This document shows, one piece after another, positions 48,260 through 58,795 of a stretch of 64,000 nucleotides of DNA. The notes under the pieces were generated by a model. That model was not told the DNA's origin and did not search any database. It was given only the letters and a program-made list of their open reading frames with translations. The stretch lies in contig JAJEAC010000021.1 in the NCBI GenBank assembly GCA_022824315.1, positions 1 to 64,000 of the forward strand. The letters are read 5' to 3'. Each line of letters opens with the position of its first letter. Position 1 is the stretch's first letter. This DNA comes from Silicimonas sp. Its GTDB lineage: Bacteria; Pseudomonadota; Alphaproteobacteria; Rhodobacterales; Rhodobacteraceae. Made by a program: the position numbers and the translations under genes.

Positions 48260-49654
48260 CTATCCTGCCACCTCGTAGGGCAGTGTCTGACGCCGATTGT
48301 GGTTGATGATCAGTTCGCTCTCCAGCGGCGGAACCGAGCGTTGGTGGCAATTCCGGCGTTCGCAAATCCGGCAGGATATTCCGATCGGTTCGAAGTTCTC
48401 GACGTCAGAAAGATCGAGGCCTTCGGAATAGACGATTTCGCGCGCGTGACTGATCTCGCAGCCAAGCGCGATCGCGAAGCGGCGGACCGGCGCACGGAAC
48501 GCTGCCCCGGGCGCGGAGATTTCCCGGGCCAGGCAGAGATACCGGATTCCGTCCGGTGTCTCGGCAAGCTGTCTCAAGAACCGTCCTGGAGTCTCGAAGG
48601 CGCGATGCACGTTCCAGAGCGGGCAGGCGCCGCCATAACGCGCGAACTGAAGCGGAGTGGCGGAATGGCGCTTCGTGATCGTGCCAGCCTGATCGACCCG
48701 GACAAAGAAGAACGGCACGCCCTTGGCCCCCGGCCGCTGCAAGGTTGAAAGGCGGTGAGCGACCTGCTCGAGTGACGCTCCGAAACGCTGCGCGAGACGA
48801 TCGAGGTCGCAGCGCGTGTCGCGGGCAGCGGCCAGGAAAATCCGGTAGGGCATGAGCGCAGCACCGGCGAAATAGTTTGCCAACCCGATCTTGGCGATCT
48901 TGCGCGCCGTCTCGGTCTGGAACCGCGCCAGATCCAGCGTAGCCTCGATGAGATCGTCATGTGCCTCCAGCGCGATCTGGTGCAATGCTTGGAACCGCCG
49001 GGTTGAATCGGACGGCAGCGGCGAAAGCCAGAGTGTCCGCGTCTTCGGATCAAAGCGTCGGATTTCCTCGTTGTCCTCTGAGTCCCGGATCTGGATGCCA
49101 AGCTTCCTGCACGCCCTCTCCACGGCCTGGACCGCAGTTCCTGTCCCCGTGAATCGTTCCGCTGTCCGGTCGACAGCATCGATGTAGTTGTCGCAATAGT
49201 GGAAGAAGTCTCGAACCTCGTCCCAAGGCGACGCTCCGTGGCGAACGCCGTCCTGGCCGAGCGCCGCATCAAGCGAAGCGAGGCGCTCGTTTGCCTGGGC
49301 ATGAGCCCGGTGGAGCATGAGAAAGGCCCGGGCGACGAGCGGAGCATTCGATGCCACGAGCCGCAGGTCGGCTTGGGGTGGCACCGCTTCCCTGAACACC
49401 GGATCCGCTAGCGCCTCGCGCAGGTCGGCGACCATTCGTTCACCTTCGCCCAAGGCCAGTTCCCTGACGTCGAAGTCGAACTCCTTGACCAGCGACAGGA
49501 TCACGGACGAGGAAACTGGCCGATGGTTATTTTCCATCTGGTTGAGATAGGGAAGCGAAATGCCTAGCCTGTGGGCAAAGGCCTTCTGGGTCAATCCCAG
49601 CCTTGTGCGCGTTTCGCGGAGCTTTGCACCCGCGTATGGCTTCGAGGCGGACAT
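48260..49654 (-). CDS. pccR: propionyl-CoA regulator PccR (short-chain fatty acyl, ScfR family)
   Basis: A 464-residue regulator of the ScfR family (XRE-type HTH plus DUF2083 effector domain). The HTH is at residues about 8-60 (GAKLRETRTRLGLTQKAFAH, RLGISLPYLNQMENNHRPVS). The C-terminal part has the Cys motif CRICERRNC of the family. In Rhodobacter sphaeroides, PccR activates pccB from tandem TTTGCAAA-like sites; sites of that kind lie directly upstream of this gene and of pccB. The gene is near pccB but on the other strand. ATG at 49654 preferred over TTG at 49681, which falls in the operator. Confidence 0.9.
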   Translation of the reverse strand: MSASKPYAGAKLRETRTRLGLTQKAFAHRLGISLPYLNQMENNHRPVSSSVILSLVKEFDFDVRELALGEGERMVADLREALADPVFREAVPPQADLRLVASNAPLVARAFLMLHRAHAQANERLASLDAALGQDGVRHGASPWDEVRDFFHYCDNYIDAVDRTAERFTGTGTAVQAVERACRKLGIQIRDSEDNEEIRRFDPKTRTLWLSPLPSDSTRRFQALHQIALEAHDDLIEATLDLARFQTETARKIAKIGLANYFAGAALMPYRIFLAAARDTRCDLDRLAQRFGASLEQVAHRLSTLQRPGAKGVPFFFVRVDQAGTITKRHSATPLQFARYGGACPLWNVHRAFETPGRFLRQLAETPDGIRYLCLAREISAPGAAFRAPVRRFAIALGCEISHAREIVYSEGLDLSDVENFEPIGISCRICERRNCHQRSVPPLESELIINHNRRQTLPYEVAG

Positions 49655-49674
49655 GTCGGCAGCCCAGTTGAAAA

Positions 49675-49704
49675 TCTGCAAACATGGTTTCGCAAATTCG
49701 CAAA
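49675..49704. promoter_or_regulatory. PccR-type operator upstream of pccR
   Basis: Three TTTGCAAA-like octamers: TCTGCAAA at 49675-49682 and the direct pair TTCGCAAA at 49689-49696 and TTCGCAAA at 49697-49704, 8-base period. Same architecture as at pccB. It lies 21-50 bases from the pccR start and suggests autoregulation. Confidence 0.65.
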
Positions 49705-49708
49705 TTAT

Positions 49709-50932
49709 TCAAGATGCAGCGGAATTGAGTTGCCGTTCTCGCCAGGACACGTACTGGATCGATGCGAGGCCGAGGAGCACGGACGCCAGCATCACGGCCA
49801 GCAGCGGAGCGCTGCTGGTGCTGTCCTGGACCAGGATTCCAGCAAACACTGACAGCGCGGCACCTCCACCGATCATGAACGCGCCGCCAATACCCGCGGC
49901 GCTGCCCGCCAAATGTGGGCGCACAGACAGCATTCCGGCGCTTCCATTCGGAATGACCATGCCGTTGCCGACTCCGATCAAGGGACCGAACCCGAAGAAG
50001 ACGAAGGGCGAATCGAGGCCGAGAACCGTGAGCGTGATTGCGATTCCTAGACCGGACGCGGTGATGATCGCTCCGTTCCGGATCATTCGGTTGATGCCGA
50101 GCCGAACCGACAGGCGGCCCGAGAGGTAGTTGCCGAACGCATAGCCGATGGCCGGAGCACCGAGGCACATGCCCGTCCAGAACGGAGAAAGCCCGTACAG
50201 CGTCGAAGCGACATACGGCGCTCCGCCAAGGAAGGCGAAGAAGGACCCGCTCGCAAACGCAGCCGCGAAGGCGTAGCCCCAGAATCGACGCGAAGAAAGG
50301 AGTTCGGGATAGTCTCTGGCCTGCTTCCCGAAGCTGACACCACCGCCGCTTGTGGTCTCGCCGAGGTCGAACAGGCACAAGACCAGCACCGCAATGCAGG
50401 AGACCGTCGTGAACACGAATACCGAGCGCCATCCGAATGCCTGATCCAACATGCCGCCGATCGAAGGTGCAACCATTGGTGCCAGGGCCATTCCCATCGT
50501 GACATACCCGATCTTCGACGCGGCCTGGTCTTGTGCATACAGGTCCCGGACGATTGCGCGCGACAGCACGATCCCGACGGCAGCGGTACATTGCAGCATG
50601 CGGAAAGTGAGCAGCATTTCGATCGATTGTGCCAATGCACAACCGATTGATGCCGCCGCGAACATTGCGAACCCAACAAGCGTGACGATCCTGCGGCCGT
50701 AGCGGTCGCTGATTGGCCCGATCACCAACTGCATCACCGCGGTTGCGGCAAGGAATCCGGATACCGTGAACTGCATGATTTCGTAGCGAGTGCCGAGATC
50801 CTGCGTCATCTGCGGCATCGACGGCAGGATGATGCTCATGCTCAGCGCGCTCAGGCCGGACATCAGAACAAGTGTCAGAATGTGAGGAGGAGTCGTTCGG
50901 TCAAGGAACCGAACCCCTGCGTCGTATCTCAT
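49709..50932 (-). CDS. Bcr/CflA family multidrug efflux MFS transporter
   Basis: A 407-residue major facilitator with 12 helices. Bcr/CflA signs: [20 protein letters not shown], the loop-2/3 motif [16 protein letters not shown], and [20 protein letters not shown]. It would export drugs or amino-acid-like compounds by proton antiport. It shares its upstream region with pccB, where PccR-type octamers lie, and ends 54 bases from the pccR start; its tie to propionate metabolism is only positional. Confidence 0.88.
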   Translation of the reverse strand: MRYDAGVRFLDRTTPPHILTLVLMSGLSALSMSIILPSMPQMTQDLGTRYEIMQFTVSGFLAATAVMQLVIGPISDRYGRRIVTLVGFAMFAAASIGCALAQSIEMLLTFRMLQCTAAVGIVLSRAIVRDLYAQDQAASKIGYVTMGMALAPMVAPSIGGMLDQAFGWRSVFVFTTVSCIAVLVLCLFDLGETTSGGGVSFGKQARDYPELLSSRRFWGYAFAAAFASGSFFAFLGGAPYVASTLYGLSPFWTGMCLGAPAIGYAFGNYLSGRLSVRLGINRMIRNGAIITASGLGIAITLTVLGLDSPFVFFGFGPLIGVGNGMVIPNGSAGMLSVRPHLAGSAAGIGGAFMIGGGAALSVFAGILVQDSTSSAPLLAVMLASVLLGLASIQYVSWRERQLNSAAS

Positions 50933-50981
50933 GCGGCGTCGTTTAGACGACGGGTTCGGGCCTGTCCATCGCGACCTCGAC

Positions 50982-51028
50982 TTTGCAGTTTTGCAAACTT
51001 TATTTCGACGGGTTTGCAGAACTTGCAG
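50982..51028. promoter_or_regulatory. PccR-type operator upstream of pccB
   Basis: Two direct pairs of octamers with an 8-base period: TTTGCAGT (50982-50989) TTTGCAAA (50990-50997), and TTTGCAGA (51013-51020) ACTTGCAG (51021-51028). They resemble the TTTGCAAA repeats bound by PccR in Rhodobacter sphaeroides. They lie 74-120 bases before the pccB start and also near the start of the divergent transporter gene. Confidence 0.7.
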
Positions 51029-51101
51029 CTATTCAACGTTTTGCTTCCCGGACGTGTCCCAAGACGCTACTCAGGTGAAGCACCGTCTGCAGGAGGCATG
51101 C

Positions 51102-52634
51102 ATGTCAGACATTCTCGATGAACTCACGCAGCGCCGGGCCGACGCCGTTGCCGGCGGCGGCAAGGACCGGGTCGCGGCGCATCATGCCAAGGGGAAGCTG
51201 ACGGCGCGCGAAAGGGTGGAATTGTTGATGGACGAGGGCTCGTTCGAAGAACTCGACATGTTCGTCACGCATCGAACGACTGATTTCGGGATGGATCGCA
51301 CAAGGCCCGCCGGCGACGGCGTCGTCACGGGATGGGGGACGATCAACGGCCGCATGGCCTATGTCTTCAGCCAGGATTTCACGGTCTTCGGAGGATCGCT
51401 TTCCGAAACCCATGCCCAGAAAATATGCAAGATCATGGACATGGCGATTCAGAACGGGGCGCCGATCATCGGCCTGAACGATTCGGGGGGCGCGCGCATC
51501 CAGGAAGGCGTTGCCTCGCTTGCGGGATATGCCGAAGTGTTTCAGCGCAACGTCCTGGCGAGCGGCGTGGTGCCTCAGGTCAGCGTCATCATGGGACCTT
51601 GCGCGGGCGGCGCGGTTTACTCACCGGCGATGACCGACTTCATCTTCATGGTCGAGGACAGTTCCTACATGTTCGTCACCGGCCCGGACGTCGTGAAGAC
51701 CGTCACGAACGAGGTGGTGACGGCGGAAGATCTTGGCGGCGCCTCGACGCACACGAAGAAGAGTTCGGTGGCTGATGGCGCGTTTCACGACGATGTCGAG
51801 GCGCTGGCCGAGATTCGGCGCTTCTTCGACTTCCTGCCCTTGAACAACCGCGACAAAGTGCCGTCCCGACCGTTCTTCGATGATCCGGCGCGCATCGAGG
51901 AGAGCCTCGATACGCTGGCCCCGGAGAATCCAAATCAGCCCTACGACATGAAGGAACTGATTTTCAAAGTGGCCGACGAAGGCGATTTTTTCGAGATACA
52001 GGCGGATTTCGCGGCCAACATCATCACTGGCTTCATTCGGCTTGAGGGGCGAACCGTGGGTGTCGTTGCCAACCAGCCATTGGTGCTGGCGGGCGTTCTC
52101 GACATTGACAGTTCACGCAAGGCCGCCAGGTTCGTTCGGTTCTGCGATGCCTTCGAAATCCCGATTCTGACCTTCGTGGACGTTCCGGGCTTTCTGCCGG
52201 GAACGGCCCAGGAATACGGCGGCGTGATCAAGCACGGGGCCAAGCTGCTTTTCGCCTACGGCGAGGCGACCGTGCCCAAGGTCACGGTGATCACCCGCAA
52301 GGCTTATGGCGGCGCCTATGTCGTCATGGCGTCAAAGCACCTGCGCGGAGACTTCAACTATGCTTGGCCGACCGCACAAGTCGCTGTCATGGGCGCGAAG
52401 GGGGCGACCGAAATACTCTATCGCTCCGAGTTGAAAGACGCAGACAAGATTGCGGCCCGCACGGAGGAGTACGAGCGGAACTTCGCAAATCCGTTCCGGG
52501 CGGCCGAGCGTGGCTTCGTTGATGAGGTCATCATGCCGCACTCCACACGCCGTCGCGTTTGCCGCGCCTTTGCCACCTTGAGGACGAAGAGTCTCCACAA
52601 CCCGTGGAAAAAGCACGACAACATTCCGCTTTGA
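51102..52634 (+). CDS. pccB: propionyl-CoA carboxylase beta subunit
   Basis: PccB is the carboxyltransferase half that makes methylmalonyl-CoA from propionyl-CoA, CO2 and ATP with PccA. The 510 residues begin [20 protein letters not shown] and have the crotonase-fold elements [57 protein letters not shown], and [26 protein letters not shown] precedes the ATG at 51102 by six bases. It is the first gene of a unit that leads to pccA. Confidence 0.97.
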   Translation: MSDILDELTQRRADAVAGGGKDRVAAHHAKGKLTARERVELLMDEGSFEELDMFVTHRTTDFGMDRTRPAGDGVVTGWGTINGRMAYVFSQDFTVFGGSLSETHAQKICKIMDMAIQNGAPIIGLNDSGGARIQEGVASLAGYAEVFQRNVLASGVVPQVSVIMGPCAGGAVYSPAMTDFIFMVEDSSYMFVTGPDVVKTVTNEVVTAEDLGGASTHTKKSSVADGAFHDDVEALAEIRRFFDFLPLNNRDKVPSRPFFDDPARIEESLDTLAPENPNQPYDMKELIFKVADEGDFFEIQADFAANIITGFIRLEGRTVGVVANQPLVLAGVLDIDSSRKAARFVRFCDAFEIPILTFVDVPGFLPGTAQEYGGVIKHGAKLLFAYGEATVPKVTVITRKAYGGAYVVMASKHLRGDFNYAWPTAQVAVMGAKGATEILYRSELKDADKIAARTEEYERNFANPFRAAERGFVDEVIMPHSTRRRVCRAFATLRTKSLHNPWKKHDNIPL

Positions 52635-52874
52635 GGCGCGAAACGGCATGCAGCTTTCTTGCCACATATTCGCCGAATTCGATGCGCAGCAACTAAGGTC
52701 TGGAATCTCTGTGCCAAAATGCGCTAATCAGGAATTGTCCTTCAAGGCGTGGTGCCCGTATCCGGGGTTTCGCCGTCGGGACGAAGTTGGCACTTCGGAG
52801 GGATTTCCGGATGTGGTGGCTAAAACAACTGGCCGATTTGCTGATGCGGCCTTGACGGATCGAAGGAGACAGCC

Positions 52875-53006
52875 ATGTCGTTCTCAGTCAAAACTCTTCT
52901 TGCACTTTGCTTGTTCACCTTGGTCGCTGCATGCGCCCAAGAGGAAGAATCCATGGAAATGGATATGGGCATGGTCATGGAAGAAGAGCCAATGTCGAAG
53001 ATGTAA
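52875..53006 (+). CDS. Met-rich micro-lipoprotein in the pcc operon
   Basis: A 43-residue protein: MSFSVKTLLALCLFTLVAAC, with lipobox VAAC (Cys20), then a 24-residue mature peptide with seven Met (AQEEESMEMDMGMVMEEEP, MSKM). AAGGAG lies eight bases before the ATG at 52875. It is the first gene after pccB. A 10-bp hairpin follows. The function is unknown; clustered Met with Glu suggests metal (perhaps copper) binding, which is inference. Confidence 0.7.
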   Translation: MSFSVKTLLALCLFTLVAACAQEEESMEMDMGMVMEEEPMSKM

Positions 53007-53016
53007 GACTCTTCCC

Positions 53017-53043
53017 CGGCCGGGCGCAATCGACGCCCGGCCG
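53017..53043 (+). terminator. strong hairpin after the Met-rich lipoprotein gene
   Basis: CGGCCGGGCG (53017-53026) and CGCCCGGCCG (53034-53043) form a perfect 10-bp stem with a 7-base loop, 11 bases after the stop. There is no T run, so it may attenuate the transcript and not end it. Confidence 0.6.
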
Positions 53044-53069
53044 TTGGCCCTGCCGACAGAGGCCGGGCC

Positions 53070-53429
53070 ATGTTGAAGCACAAGGGCTTCCCTGGCCGCC
53101 AGCGCGGCACCGATTTCCAATTCACGATCCGGCGCGCGAACCCTGACGGGGCGACACCACTTGTCGCCCGTGAGCGCTTTGCCGACCGCAAGCCCGCCGA
53201 CCGTGCTGCTGACGCCGCGTTCGTGGCGTGTCTCTGGGCCCGCTTCGGTCGGGACCCTTTCGTGCGCGGCAACCTGGATGCAGGGCGGCTTTCCTGGCTC
53301 TTCGGGCGCGAGGTGGTTCCCGCCGAAGATCCGTTTGATCCTGCAAGCTACAAGAGCACGCTCGTCATTGACGTAGAGCGTGCTCGGGTCTCCTTTCCTG
53401 AAGCCTTCGGTGGACGCAGCCTGCCATGA
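53070..53429 (+). CDS. small conserved protein of the pcc operon
   Basis: A 119-residue protein with no named domain that I know. Notable parts: GFPGRQRGTDFQFTIRRANP, ADAAFVACLWARFGRDPFVR and LSWLFGREVVPAEDPFDPAS. Similar genes of unknown function, as I recall, stand between pccB and pccA in Rhodobacteraceae. GAGG lies seven bases before the ATG. No signal peptide. Confidence 0.6.
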   Translation: MLKHKGFPGRQRGTDFQFTIRRANPDGATPLVARERFADRKPADRAADAAFVACLWARFGRDPFVRGNLDAGRLSWLFGREVVPAEDPFDPASYKSTLVIDVERARVSFPEAFGGRSLP

Positions 53430-53561
53430 CTTGTCGCGGCAATGACACTTCGGGCGCCGGATGTGCTGTTCCCCTCGCGCAAGGCCACAAGGACATTGTC
53501 CGTTCAGGGCAAGTGCGCCTGCAACCAAAGGGGGGCGTGGCCCCCAACACGTGCGGGGGGC

Positions 53562-53762
53562 ATGACCATGCGCAGATTCCTGCCAGTCTGTGCGCTCGCA
53601 GCCACTCTGGGACCAGGGGCATGTGACGATGAAACGGATGTCGAGAGGTCTGTCGTCGGTGGGCTCGCAGGATGTATCGCGGAGGACATCAACGACAAGG
53701 GCAACTGCGCCGAGACCGCCGCAGCGGGTGCCGCTGCAAGCGCGTTGGCCAACGACGTTTGA
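53562..53762 (+). CDS. small predicted lipoprotein before pccA
   Basis: A 66-residue protein: MTMRRFLPVCALAATLGPGA ends in a lipobox-like GPGAC (Cys21), then CDDETDVERSVVGGLAGCIA and a Gly/Ala-rich end. GTGCGGGGGG lies upstream. Its place, 114 bases before pccA, and the glycine-zipper style tail fit a small envelope lipoprotein. Function unknown. Confidence 0.55.
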   Translation: MTMRRFLPVCALAATLGPGACDDETDVERSVVGGLAGCIAEDINDKGNCAETAAAGAAASALANDV

Positions 53763-53876
53763 AGCAATCGGCGGACGCAGGTCCGCATCTAGGCGGCACG
53801 AGAAAGGCTGCCCCGGCGACCAGCCGGTGCACCCCTGCTTGTCCAGGGATCGAACCCGACCGGAGGGAGAGTTGAC

Positions 53877-55877
53877 ATGTTCAGCAAGATCTTGATCGCA
53901 AACCGTGGCGAAATCGCGTGCCGCGTCATCAAGACGGCGCGCAGGATGGGAATCTCCACGGTCGCCATCCATTCCGAAGCCGACAGTGCAGCGCTGCATG
54001 TCCGGATGGCGGACGAGGCGGTGAACGTCGGCCCCCCGGCGGCAAGCGAGTCTTACATCAACATCGAACGGGTCATGGACGCGATTCGCCAGACGGGTGC
54101 GGAAGCTGTGCACCCGGGTTACGGGTTCCTCTCGGAGAACCCCAAGTTCGCGGACGCGCTCGATGCGGCCGGCGTCACGTTCATCGGCCCGCCCAAGCCC
54201 GCCATCGAGGCGATGGGCGACAAGATCACGTCCAAGAAGGTGGCTCAGGATGCGGGTGTTTCCACCGTCCCTGGTTACATGGGGCTCATCGAGAGCGCGG
54301 ACGAGGCGGTGCGAATCAGTGAAGAGATCGGCTACCCCGTGATGATCAAGGCAAGCGCGGGCGGAGGCGGCAAGGGCATGCGGATTGCCTGGAATGGCGA
54401 CGAGGCGCGCGAGGGTTTCCAGTCATCGAGGAACGAGGCGGCCTCGAGCTTTGGCGACGACCGCATCTTCATCGAGAAGTTCGTCACCGAGCCACGACAT
54501 ATCGAGATACAGGTGCTGGCGGATTCGTTCGGCAACACGATCTACCTGAATGAACGCGAATGCTCGATCCAGCGCCGCAACCAGAAGGTTGTCGAGGAGG
54601 CTCCGTCCCCGTTTCTGGATGACGCCACGCGAAAGGCCATGGGCGAACAGGCCTGCGCGCTAGCGGCCGCCGTGGGATATGCAAGTGCAGGAACGGTCGA
54701 GTTCATCGTCGACGACGAGAGGAATTTCTTTTTCCTTGAAATGAACACCCGGCTCCAGGTCGAGCATCCCGTGACCGAACTGATCACGGGCGTTGATCTG
54801 GTCGAGCAGATGATTCGCGTGGCCGCCGGCGAGAAGCTGGAAATGTCCCAGTCGGACATCGGAATCAACGGTTGGGCGATCGAAAGCCGGCTCTATGCCG
54901 AAGATCCCTACCGTGGTTTCCTGCCGTCGATCGGACGCCTGACGCGGTACCGTCCCCCGGCGGAGATCGCGGGCGAGTCCGCTGCGGTTCGAAACGATAC
55001 GGGCGTGTTCGAGGGCGGCGAGATATCGATGCACTATGACCCGATGATCGCCAAGCTCTGCACCTGGGCGCCCGACCGAGAATCGGCCCTGATGGAAATG
55101 AGGCAGGCGCTCGACGCGTTTGAACTGGAAGGCATTGGCCACAATATCCCCTTCCTTTCCGCGGTCATGGATCATCCGAGGTTTGTCGCAGGCGACATGA
55201 CGACGGCGTTCATTGCTGAGGAATTCCCGGACGGGTTCGACGGCGTGGAACTGGACACGGCAACTCTTCGGCGAATCGTCGCCGCGTCTGCAGCAATGCA
55301 CCGCGTGGCGGAAATTCGTCGAACCCGGATCTCGGGACGCATGGACAACCATGCACGTCACGTGGGCCGCGACTGGGTGATTTCGCTGCAGGGCGTGTCG
55401 GTTCCTGTCAGGATCAAGGCAGATCACGAGGGTGCAGATGTACGGTTCGAGGACGAACAGGTGATGCGTGTCGAAAGCGATTGGCTTCCCGGCCAGCAGC
55501 TTGCAAGGCTGGCCGTGGATGGCGAAATCCTCATTCTCAAGGTCGAAAGCCGCAGCCAGGGGTTTCGGATCCGGTATCGTGGAGCCGACCTGATGGTGAC
55601 GCTGAGAACTCCGCGTCAGGACGAACTGGCGGCACGGATGCCGGAGAAGACGCCGCCAGACACTTCGAGGCTTTTGCTTTGCCCGATGCCCGGACTAATC
55701 GTGAAAATCGACGTGGAGGAAGGGCAGGAGGTCCAGGAAGGCCAGGCCCTTTGCACGATTGAAGCCATGAAGATGGAGAACATCCTTCGTGCCGAGAGAA
55801 AGGGCGTCGTGGCCAGGGTCAATGTCGGCGAAGGCGACAGCCTGGCGGTTGACGATGTCATTCTGGAGTTTGAATGA
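53877..55877 (+). CDS. pccA: propionyl-CoA carboxylase alpha subunit (biotin carboxylase/BCCP)
   Basis: PccA carries biotin and its ATP-dependent carboxylation. The 666 residues begin MFSKILIANRGEIACRVIKT; the ATP-grasp glycine loop is KASAGGGGKGMRIA, and ECSIQRRNQKVVEEAPS and EMNTRLQVEHPVTELITGVD follow. The C-terminal biotinyl domain has AMKMEN with biotinyl Lys632. GGAGGG precedes the ATG. It follows pccB by 1.2 kb with three small genes between. Confidence 0.97.
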   Translation: MFSKILIANRGEIACRVIKTARRMGISTVAIHSEADSAALHVRMADEAVNVGPPAASESYINIERVMDAIRQTGAEAVHPGYGFLSENPKFADALDAAGVTFIGPPKPAIEAMGDKITSKKVAQDAGVSTVPGYMGLIESADEAVRISEEIGYPVMIKASAGGGGKGMRIAWNGDEAREGFQSSRNEAASSFGDDRIFIEKFVTEPRHIEIQVLADSFGNTIYLNERECSIQRRNQKVVEEAPSPFLDDATRKAMGEQACALAAAVGYASAGTVEFIVDDERNFFFLEMNTRLQVEHPVTELITGVDLVEQMIRVAAGEKLEMSQSDIGINGWAIESRLYAEDPYRGFLPSIGRLTRYRPPAEIAGESAAVRNDTGVFEGGEISMHYDPMIAKLCTWAPDRESALMEMRQALDAFELEGIGHNIPFLSAVMDHPRFVAGDMTTAFIAEEFPDGFDGVELDTATLRRIVAASAAMHRVAEIRRTRISGRMDNHARHVGRDWVISLQGVSVPVRIKADHEGADVRFEDEQVMRVESDWLPGQQLARLAVDGEILILKVESRSQGFRIRYRGADLMVTLRTPRQDELAARMPEKTPPDTSRLLLCPMPGLIVKIDVEEGQEVQEGQALCTIEAMKMENILRAERKGVVARVNVGEGDSLAVDDVILEFE

Positions 55878-55980
55878 TGAGACCTGAACGCCAGCGCCCG
55901 ACCAGGACCTCGGTCCAAAGAGCGCACCATGTCGAATCCCTCCGCATGCCCGTTCGTGCGGAACCGGTCAGCGCCTCGGG

Positions 55981-56469
55981 TCAGCCGCCATCGAGGGCGT
56001 CACGCAGTTCCTGCTTGCGGATTGGGAGGTTGTCTATGGAGCGCGTAATCTCGCGCACGTCGCGCGGGAACGGTTTCCTCAGGATGACGCGACCGTCCTT
56101 GCTGATGACGATCAGCATGAATCCGCGCGGGCGGAACTCGCGGCGGATGTCGGTGCCGTCGCCGGGCGCCGAATCGGCGATCAGGACGACATCTCGTTTC
56201 ACGAGCTCCTCGATGCGCGCGGCGAGAAGTTCCATCTGCGTGCGGAAGGCCGGATCCTGCGGCGCATCCGAAAAGACGATCAATGGCCGCGCGACCCACT
56301 TGAACCTGTCCAGATCGATGTCCTGCGCCTCGAAGACGGTAGACGGATGGGCCTGCCATGCGGTCACGGCCGAGTCTGCCGATTCGTCGGCATCCGTCGC
56401 CGCTACCGCGCACGGCGCAAGGCTTGCCAGCAGAACTGCAAGAAAGGCCGGTGTGATGCGTGATGTCAT
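55981..56469 (-). CDS. DUF4174 domain protein, exported
   Basis: A 162-residue protein with signal peptide (MTSRITPAFLAVLLASLAPC...), then a DUF4174 fold (RPLIVFSDAPQDPAFRTQME, GFMLIVISKDGRVILRKPFP). It resembles a thioredoxin-like or YbjP-type domain without Cys pair. It is inside the propionate module but on the opposite strand. Function unknown. Confidence 0.8.
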   Translation of the reverse strand: MTSRITPAFLAVLLASLAPCAVAATDADESADSAVTAWQAHPSTVFEAQDIDLDRFKWVARPLIVFSDAPQDPAFRTQMELLAARIEELVKRDVVLIADSAPGDGTDIRREFRPRGFMLIVISKDGRVILRKPFPRDVREITRSIDNLPIRKQELRDALDGG

Positions 56470-56553
56470 GCCACCTCCATATGCCTCGAATATATGTCGA
56501 ATTCGCAGGAATCGAAGGGGTCTTGAGGAAACCTGGCCAAACGGGGGTCCGAG

Positions 56554-58671
56554 ATGAACGACTGGAAGGAACTTGCCGGCAAGGAGCTTCGCGGCAGAAG
56601 TGTCGAGGAAATGGAGCGCGAGACGCTGGAGGGCATTCGCATAAAGCCGCTCTACACGGTCGAGGATGCCGAGGGTCTCTCCCATATGGAAGGCCTGCCC
56701 GGGTTTCCTCCATTCACGCGGGGCGTGAGGGCAACCATGTATGCAGGCCGGCCATGGACCATCAGGCAGTATGCCGGGTTCTCGACCGCGGAGGAGAGCA
56801 ATGCATTCTATCGGCGCAACCTTGCGGCTGGGCAGCAGGGTGTCAGCGTCGCGTTCGATCTGGCCACGCACCGTGGATATGACAGCGATCACCCGCGCGT
56901 CCTGGGTGACGTCGGCAAGGCCGGGGTCGCGATCGACAGTGTCGAAGACATGAAGATCCTCTTTGACGGCATTCCGCTGGATCAGGTCAGCGTGTCAATG
57001 ACAATGAATGGTGCCGTGATTCCCGTGCTGGCGAACTTTATCGTGACGGGCGAAGAGCAGGGGCACGAGAAGTCGGTGCTTGCCGGCACGATTCAGAACG
57101 ACATCCTGAAAGAGTTCATGGTGCGGAACACCTATGTCTATCCGCCTGAGCCTTCGATGCGGATCGTCGGCGACATCATCCAGTATGCTTCCGACTACAT
57201 GCCGAAGTTCAACTCGATCTCGATTTCCGGCTATCACATGCAGGAGGCGGGTGCGAACCTCGTGCAGGAACTCGCCTACACGCTTGCGAACGGGCGCGAG
57301 TACTGCCGTGCGGCAATCGCGCGCGGCATGGACGTGGACACGTTCGCCGGGCGGCTCAGCTTCTTTTTTGCCATTGGCATGAATTTCTTCATGGAGGCCG
57401 CCAAGCTCCGTGCCGCCAGGCTGCTGTGGAGTCGCGTCATGGACGAGTTCGAGCCGCGCAATCCGCGCTCCAGGATGTTGCGGACGCACTGCCAGACCTC
57501 GGGCGTGAGCCTTCAGGAACAGGATCCCTACAATAACGTGATACGGACGGCCTATGAGGCAATGAGCGCGGTTCTTGGCGGAACGCAGTCCCTGCACACG
57601 AACGCGCTCGACGAGGCGATTGCGCTGCCGACCGATTTCTCCGCAAGGATCGCGAGGAACACGCAGTTGATCCTGCAGGAGGAGACCGGAATTGCGGATG
57701 TCGTCGATCCGTTGGCCGGGTCGTACTATGTGGAGGCCCTCACCGCACAGTTGGCCGAGAAGGCTTGGGAGCTCATGGAGGAGATCGAGGAATTGGGCGG
57801 CATGACCAAGGCGGTTGCCACGGGCATGCCGAAGCTGCGAATCGAGGAAACCGCGGCAAGGCGCCAGGCGATGATCGACCGTGGCGACGAGGTGATCGTC
57901 GGGGTCAACAAGTACGGGACGGCGGAAAGGGACGAGATCGACATTCTCGAAATCGACAACGAGGAGGTGCGCAAGGCTCAGGTCGCGCGACTCGAAAAGG
58001 TGCGGGACACCCGTGATCCGGTCGCCTGCGAGGCGGCACTTGCAGAACTGGGAAGGGCCGCGCACGAGGACGGAAACCTGCTTCTCGCCGCGGTCGAGGC
58101 GGCTCGCGCACGGGCCACAGTGGGAGAGATCAGCATGGCGATGGAAAAGGTGTTCGGTCGCCATCGGGCCGAGATCAGGACGCTTGCGGGAGTGTACGGG
58201 GCGGCCTACGAGGGCGACGAAGGATTTGAAGCGATCCAGAGAGAAGTGGAATTGTTCGAGGAGGACGAGGGACGTCGCCCGCGCATGCTGGTCGTCAAGC
58301 TGGGCCAGGATGGCCATGACCGGGGGGCGAAGGTGATTGCCACGGCCTTTGCGGACATCGGGTTCGACGTGGACGTCGGGCCATTGTTCCAGACACCGGA
58401 AGAGGCAGCGCAGGACGCGGTCGACAACGATGTCCATGTGGTGGGAATTTCCTCTCAAGCGGCTGGCCACAAGACGCTCGCGCCCAGGTTGATTGACGCT
58501 CTCAACAAGAGGGATGCGGGGGACATACTGGTGATCTGCGGTGGCGTGATTCCGCAGCAGGACTACGGATTTCTCAAGGACGCAGGCGTCAAGGCCGTGT
58601 TCGGGCCCGGCACGAACATTCCAGCTGCCGCGTCCGACATTGTCCGGTTGATTCGCGAGGCGCGATGCTAG
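56554..58671 (+). CDS. scpA: methylmalonyl-CoA mutase
   Basis: The mutase converts (R)-methylmalonyl-CoA to succinyl-CoA with adenosylcobalamin, ending the propionate route. The 705 residues begin [20 protein letters not shown]; the TIM barrel has [20 protein letters not shown] and [20 protein letters not shown]. The cobalamin domain near residue 580 has the DxHxxG motif in [20 protein letters not shown]. It is a single full-length chain; the epimerase and MeaB are not in the window. Opposite-strand readings are shadows. Confidence 0.97.
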   Translation: MNDWKELAGKELRGRSVEEMERETLEGIRIKPLYTVEDAEGLSHMEGLPGFPPFTRGVRATMYAGRPWTIRQYAGFSTAEESNAFYRRNLAAGQQGVSVAFDLATHRGYDSDHPRVLGDVGKAGVAIDSVEDMKILFDGIPLDQVSVSMTMNGAVIPVLANFIVTGEEQGHEKSVLAGTIQNDILKEFMVRNTYVYPPEPSMRIVGDIIQYASDYMPKFNSISISGYHMQEAGANLVQELAYTLANGREYCRAAIARGMDVDTFAGRLSFFFAIGMNFFMEAAKLRAARLLWSRVMDEFEPRNPRSRMLRTHCQTSGVSLQEQDPYNNVIRTAYEAMSAVLGGTQSLHTNALDEAIALPTDFSARIARNTQLILQEETGIADVVDPLAGSYYVEALTAQLAEKAWELMEEIEELGGMTKAVATGMPKLRIEETAARRQAMIDRGDEVIVGVNKYGTAERDEIDILEIDNEEVRKAQVARLEKVRDTRDPVACEAALAELGRAAHEDGNLLLAAVEAARARATVGEISMAMEKVFGRHRAEIRTLAGVYGAAYEGDEGFEAIQREVELFEEDEGRRPRMLVVKLGQDGHDRGAKVIATAFADIGFDVDVGPLFQTPEEAAQDAVDNDVHVVGISSQAAGHKTLAPRLIDALNKRDAGDILVICGGVIPQQDYGFLKDAGVKAVFGPGTNIPAAASDIVRLIREARC

Positions 58672-58795
58672 CGCCACGATCGTCTTGACTCATGGGGGCT
58701 GAACCTGGCGGAGACCGTCGGTCGGCTGGCGCAAGCCGAGTGCGCATGAGGCAATTTGCGCTTGCAGAGGCGCTCCGCATCCGCATCTTTCCACC

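Noticed and set aside
47640-48278. A 212-codon frame before pccR, plus strand
   Set aside because: No family or ribosome-binding site; open frames exist on both strands there and overlap.
56995-58677. A 560-codon open frame antisense to the mutase gene
   Set aside because: Shadow of the mutase gene with Leu/Arg/His-rich composition and no domain.
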